From positions 1-39,162 of the forward strand of contig DATAAZ010000015.1 in NCBI GenBank assembly GCA_036259875.1: DNA of 39,162 nucleotides, written 5' to 3'. Within the stretch, counting starts at the first letter, position 1. Every line of letters starts with the position of its first letter. The position numbers were made by a program, and so were the translations under genes. Shown piece by piece: positions 38,979 through 39,162 of this stretch. The stretch is from DATAAZ01 sp036259875. Lineage in GTDB: Bacteria; Actinomycetota; Thermoleophilia; Gaiellales; Gaiellaceae. The notes under the pieces were generated by a model. The model ran no database searches, was not told where the DNA came from, and saw nothing but the letters and a program-made list of their open reading frames with translations.

Positions 38979-39162
38979 ATGAGACGCGGTTGCTTCCTCG
39001 TCTGTCTGTTCGCGGTCGTGGCGACTTTGTCGCCCGCACAAGCGGCGGCTGGCCCGGGTCACGAGCTCATGCCGCTCGGCGGCAGGGTTCTCGGCCTGAC
39101 GTACCGTCAGTGGGATGTCGTGTGGGGCAGGACACAGGCCGTCACGCCCGTCGGGGGGGGCC
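38979..39162 (+). CDS. Secreted protein of unknown function, 5' part
   Basis: The frame is open from ATG 38979 to the end of the window (61 codons). The N-terminus RRGCFLVCLFAVVATLSPAQ with AAAGPG following is a clear signal peptide. AGGAGG lies about 7 bases before the ATG. The visible mature part (HELMPLGGRVLGLTYRQWDV) matches nothing I recognise. Confidence 0.7.
   Translation, partial: MRRGCFLVCLFAVVATLSPAQAAAGPGHELMPLGGRVLGLTYRQWDVVWGRTQAVTPVGGG

Noticed and set aside
38832..39062. Reverse-strand open frame as the missing upstream part of the integrase
   Set aside because: It has no recombinase motif, is in another frame and lies opposite a signal-peptide gene with a good ribosome-binding site.

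Overview
The window is GC-rich, gene-dense bacterial chromosome. The heat-shock locus dnaK-grpE-dnaJ-hspR-clpB, with an HspR-type MerR regulator, and the inositol-phospholipid genes (myo-inositol-phosphate synthase plus a CDP-alcohol phosphatidyltransferase) point to Actinomycetota. Many genes appear to have leaderless promoters, which fits. A deep-branching class such as Thermoleophilia is my guess, not something the sequence proves. No rRNA, CRISPR array or intact mobile element is visible. No gene-free stretch exceeds about 150 bases.

Layout. (1) 1-3.1 kb: two tandem DUF1989 (urea carboxylase-associated) genes, a DMT transporter and an RlmD/TrmA-type RNA methyltransferase. (2) 3.1-6.2 kb: a membrane protein, a degenerate uracil-DNA-glycosylase-like protein, and a PimA-like glycosyltransferase fused to a PHP phosphoesterase domain. 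(3) 6.3-11.3 kb: a Tat-exported cyclase-family hydrolase, then a leftward inositol-lipid operon: PAP2_3/Aur1-like protein, phosphatidylinositol(-phosphate) synthase, and inositol-phosphate synthase whose reading frame carries two N-terminal ribbon-helix-helix (RHH) domains. A perfect palindrome lies at the start of that last gene. moaA lies upstream. (4) 11.3-15.9 kb: an EamA transporter, a secreted lysyl-oxidase homologue, a DUF885-type metallopeptidase, and an Orn/Lys/Arg decarboxylase. (5) 16.0-22.6 kb: the heat-shock operon. (6) 22.6-29.4 kb: small membrane proteins, a GYD-domain protein, a divergent pair of envelope peptidases (MepA-like and M14), the pseudouridine-catabolic pair psuK-psuG, an FmdB zinc ribbon and an LCP ligase. 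(7) 29.5-38.5 kb: ROK glucokinase, then rsmI, abrB-like (opposite strand), metG, tatD, rsmA, ispE, a small membrane protein, tRNA-Gln, glmU and prs. This order closely parallels the Bacillus subtilis rsmI-abrB-metS-tatD-ksgA-ispE-glmU-prs region. (8) 38.5-39.2 kb: after prs the sequence looks different; it holds a truncated tyrosine integrase and the start of a secreted protein.

The best candidate for an undescribed system is the inositol-lipid locus. It has an RHH-inositol synthase fusion that may act as both enzyme and regulator, its putative palindromic operator, and an unusual glycosyltransferase-PHP fusion nearby. A second pattern is window-wide: about 15 genes have a TANNNT-like -10 hexamer 6-8 (once 10) bases before the start codon, implying widespread leaderless transcription.
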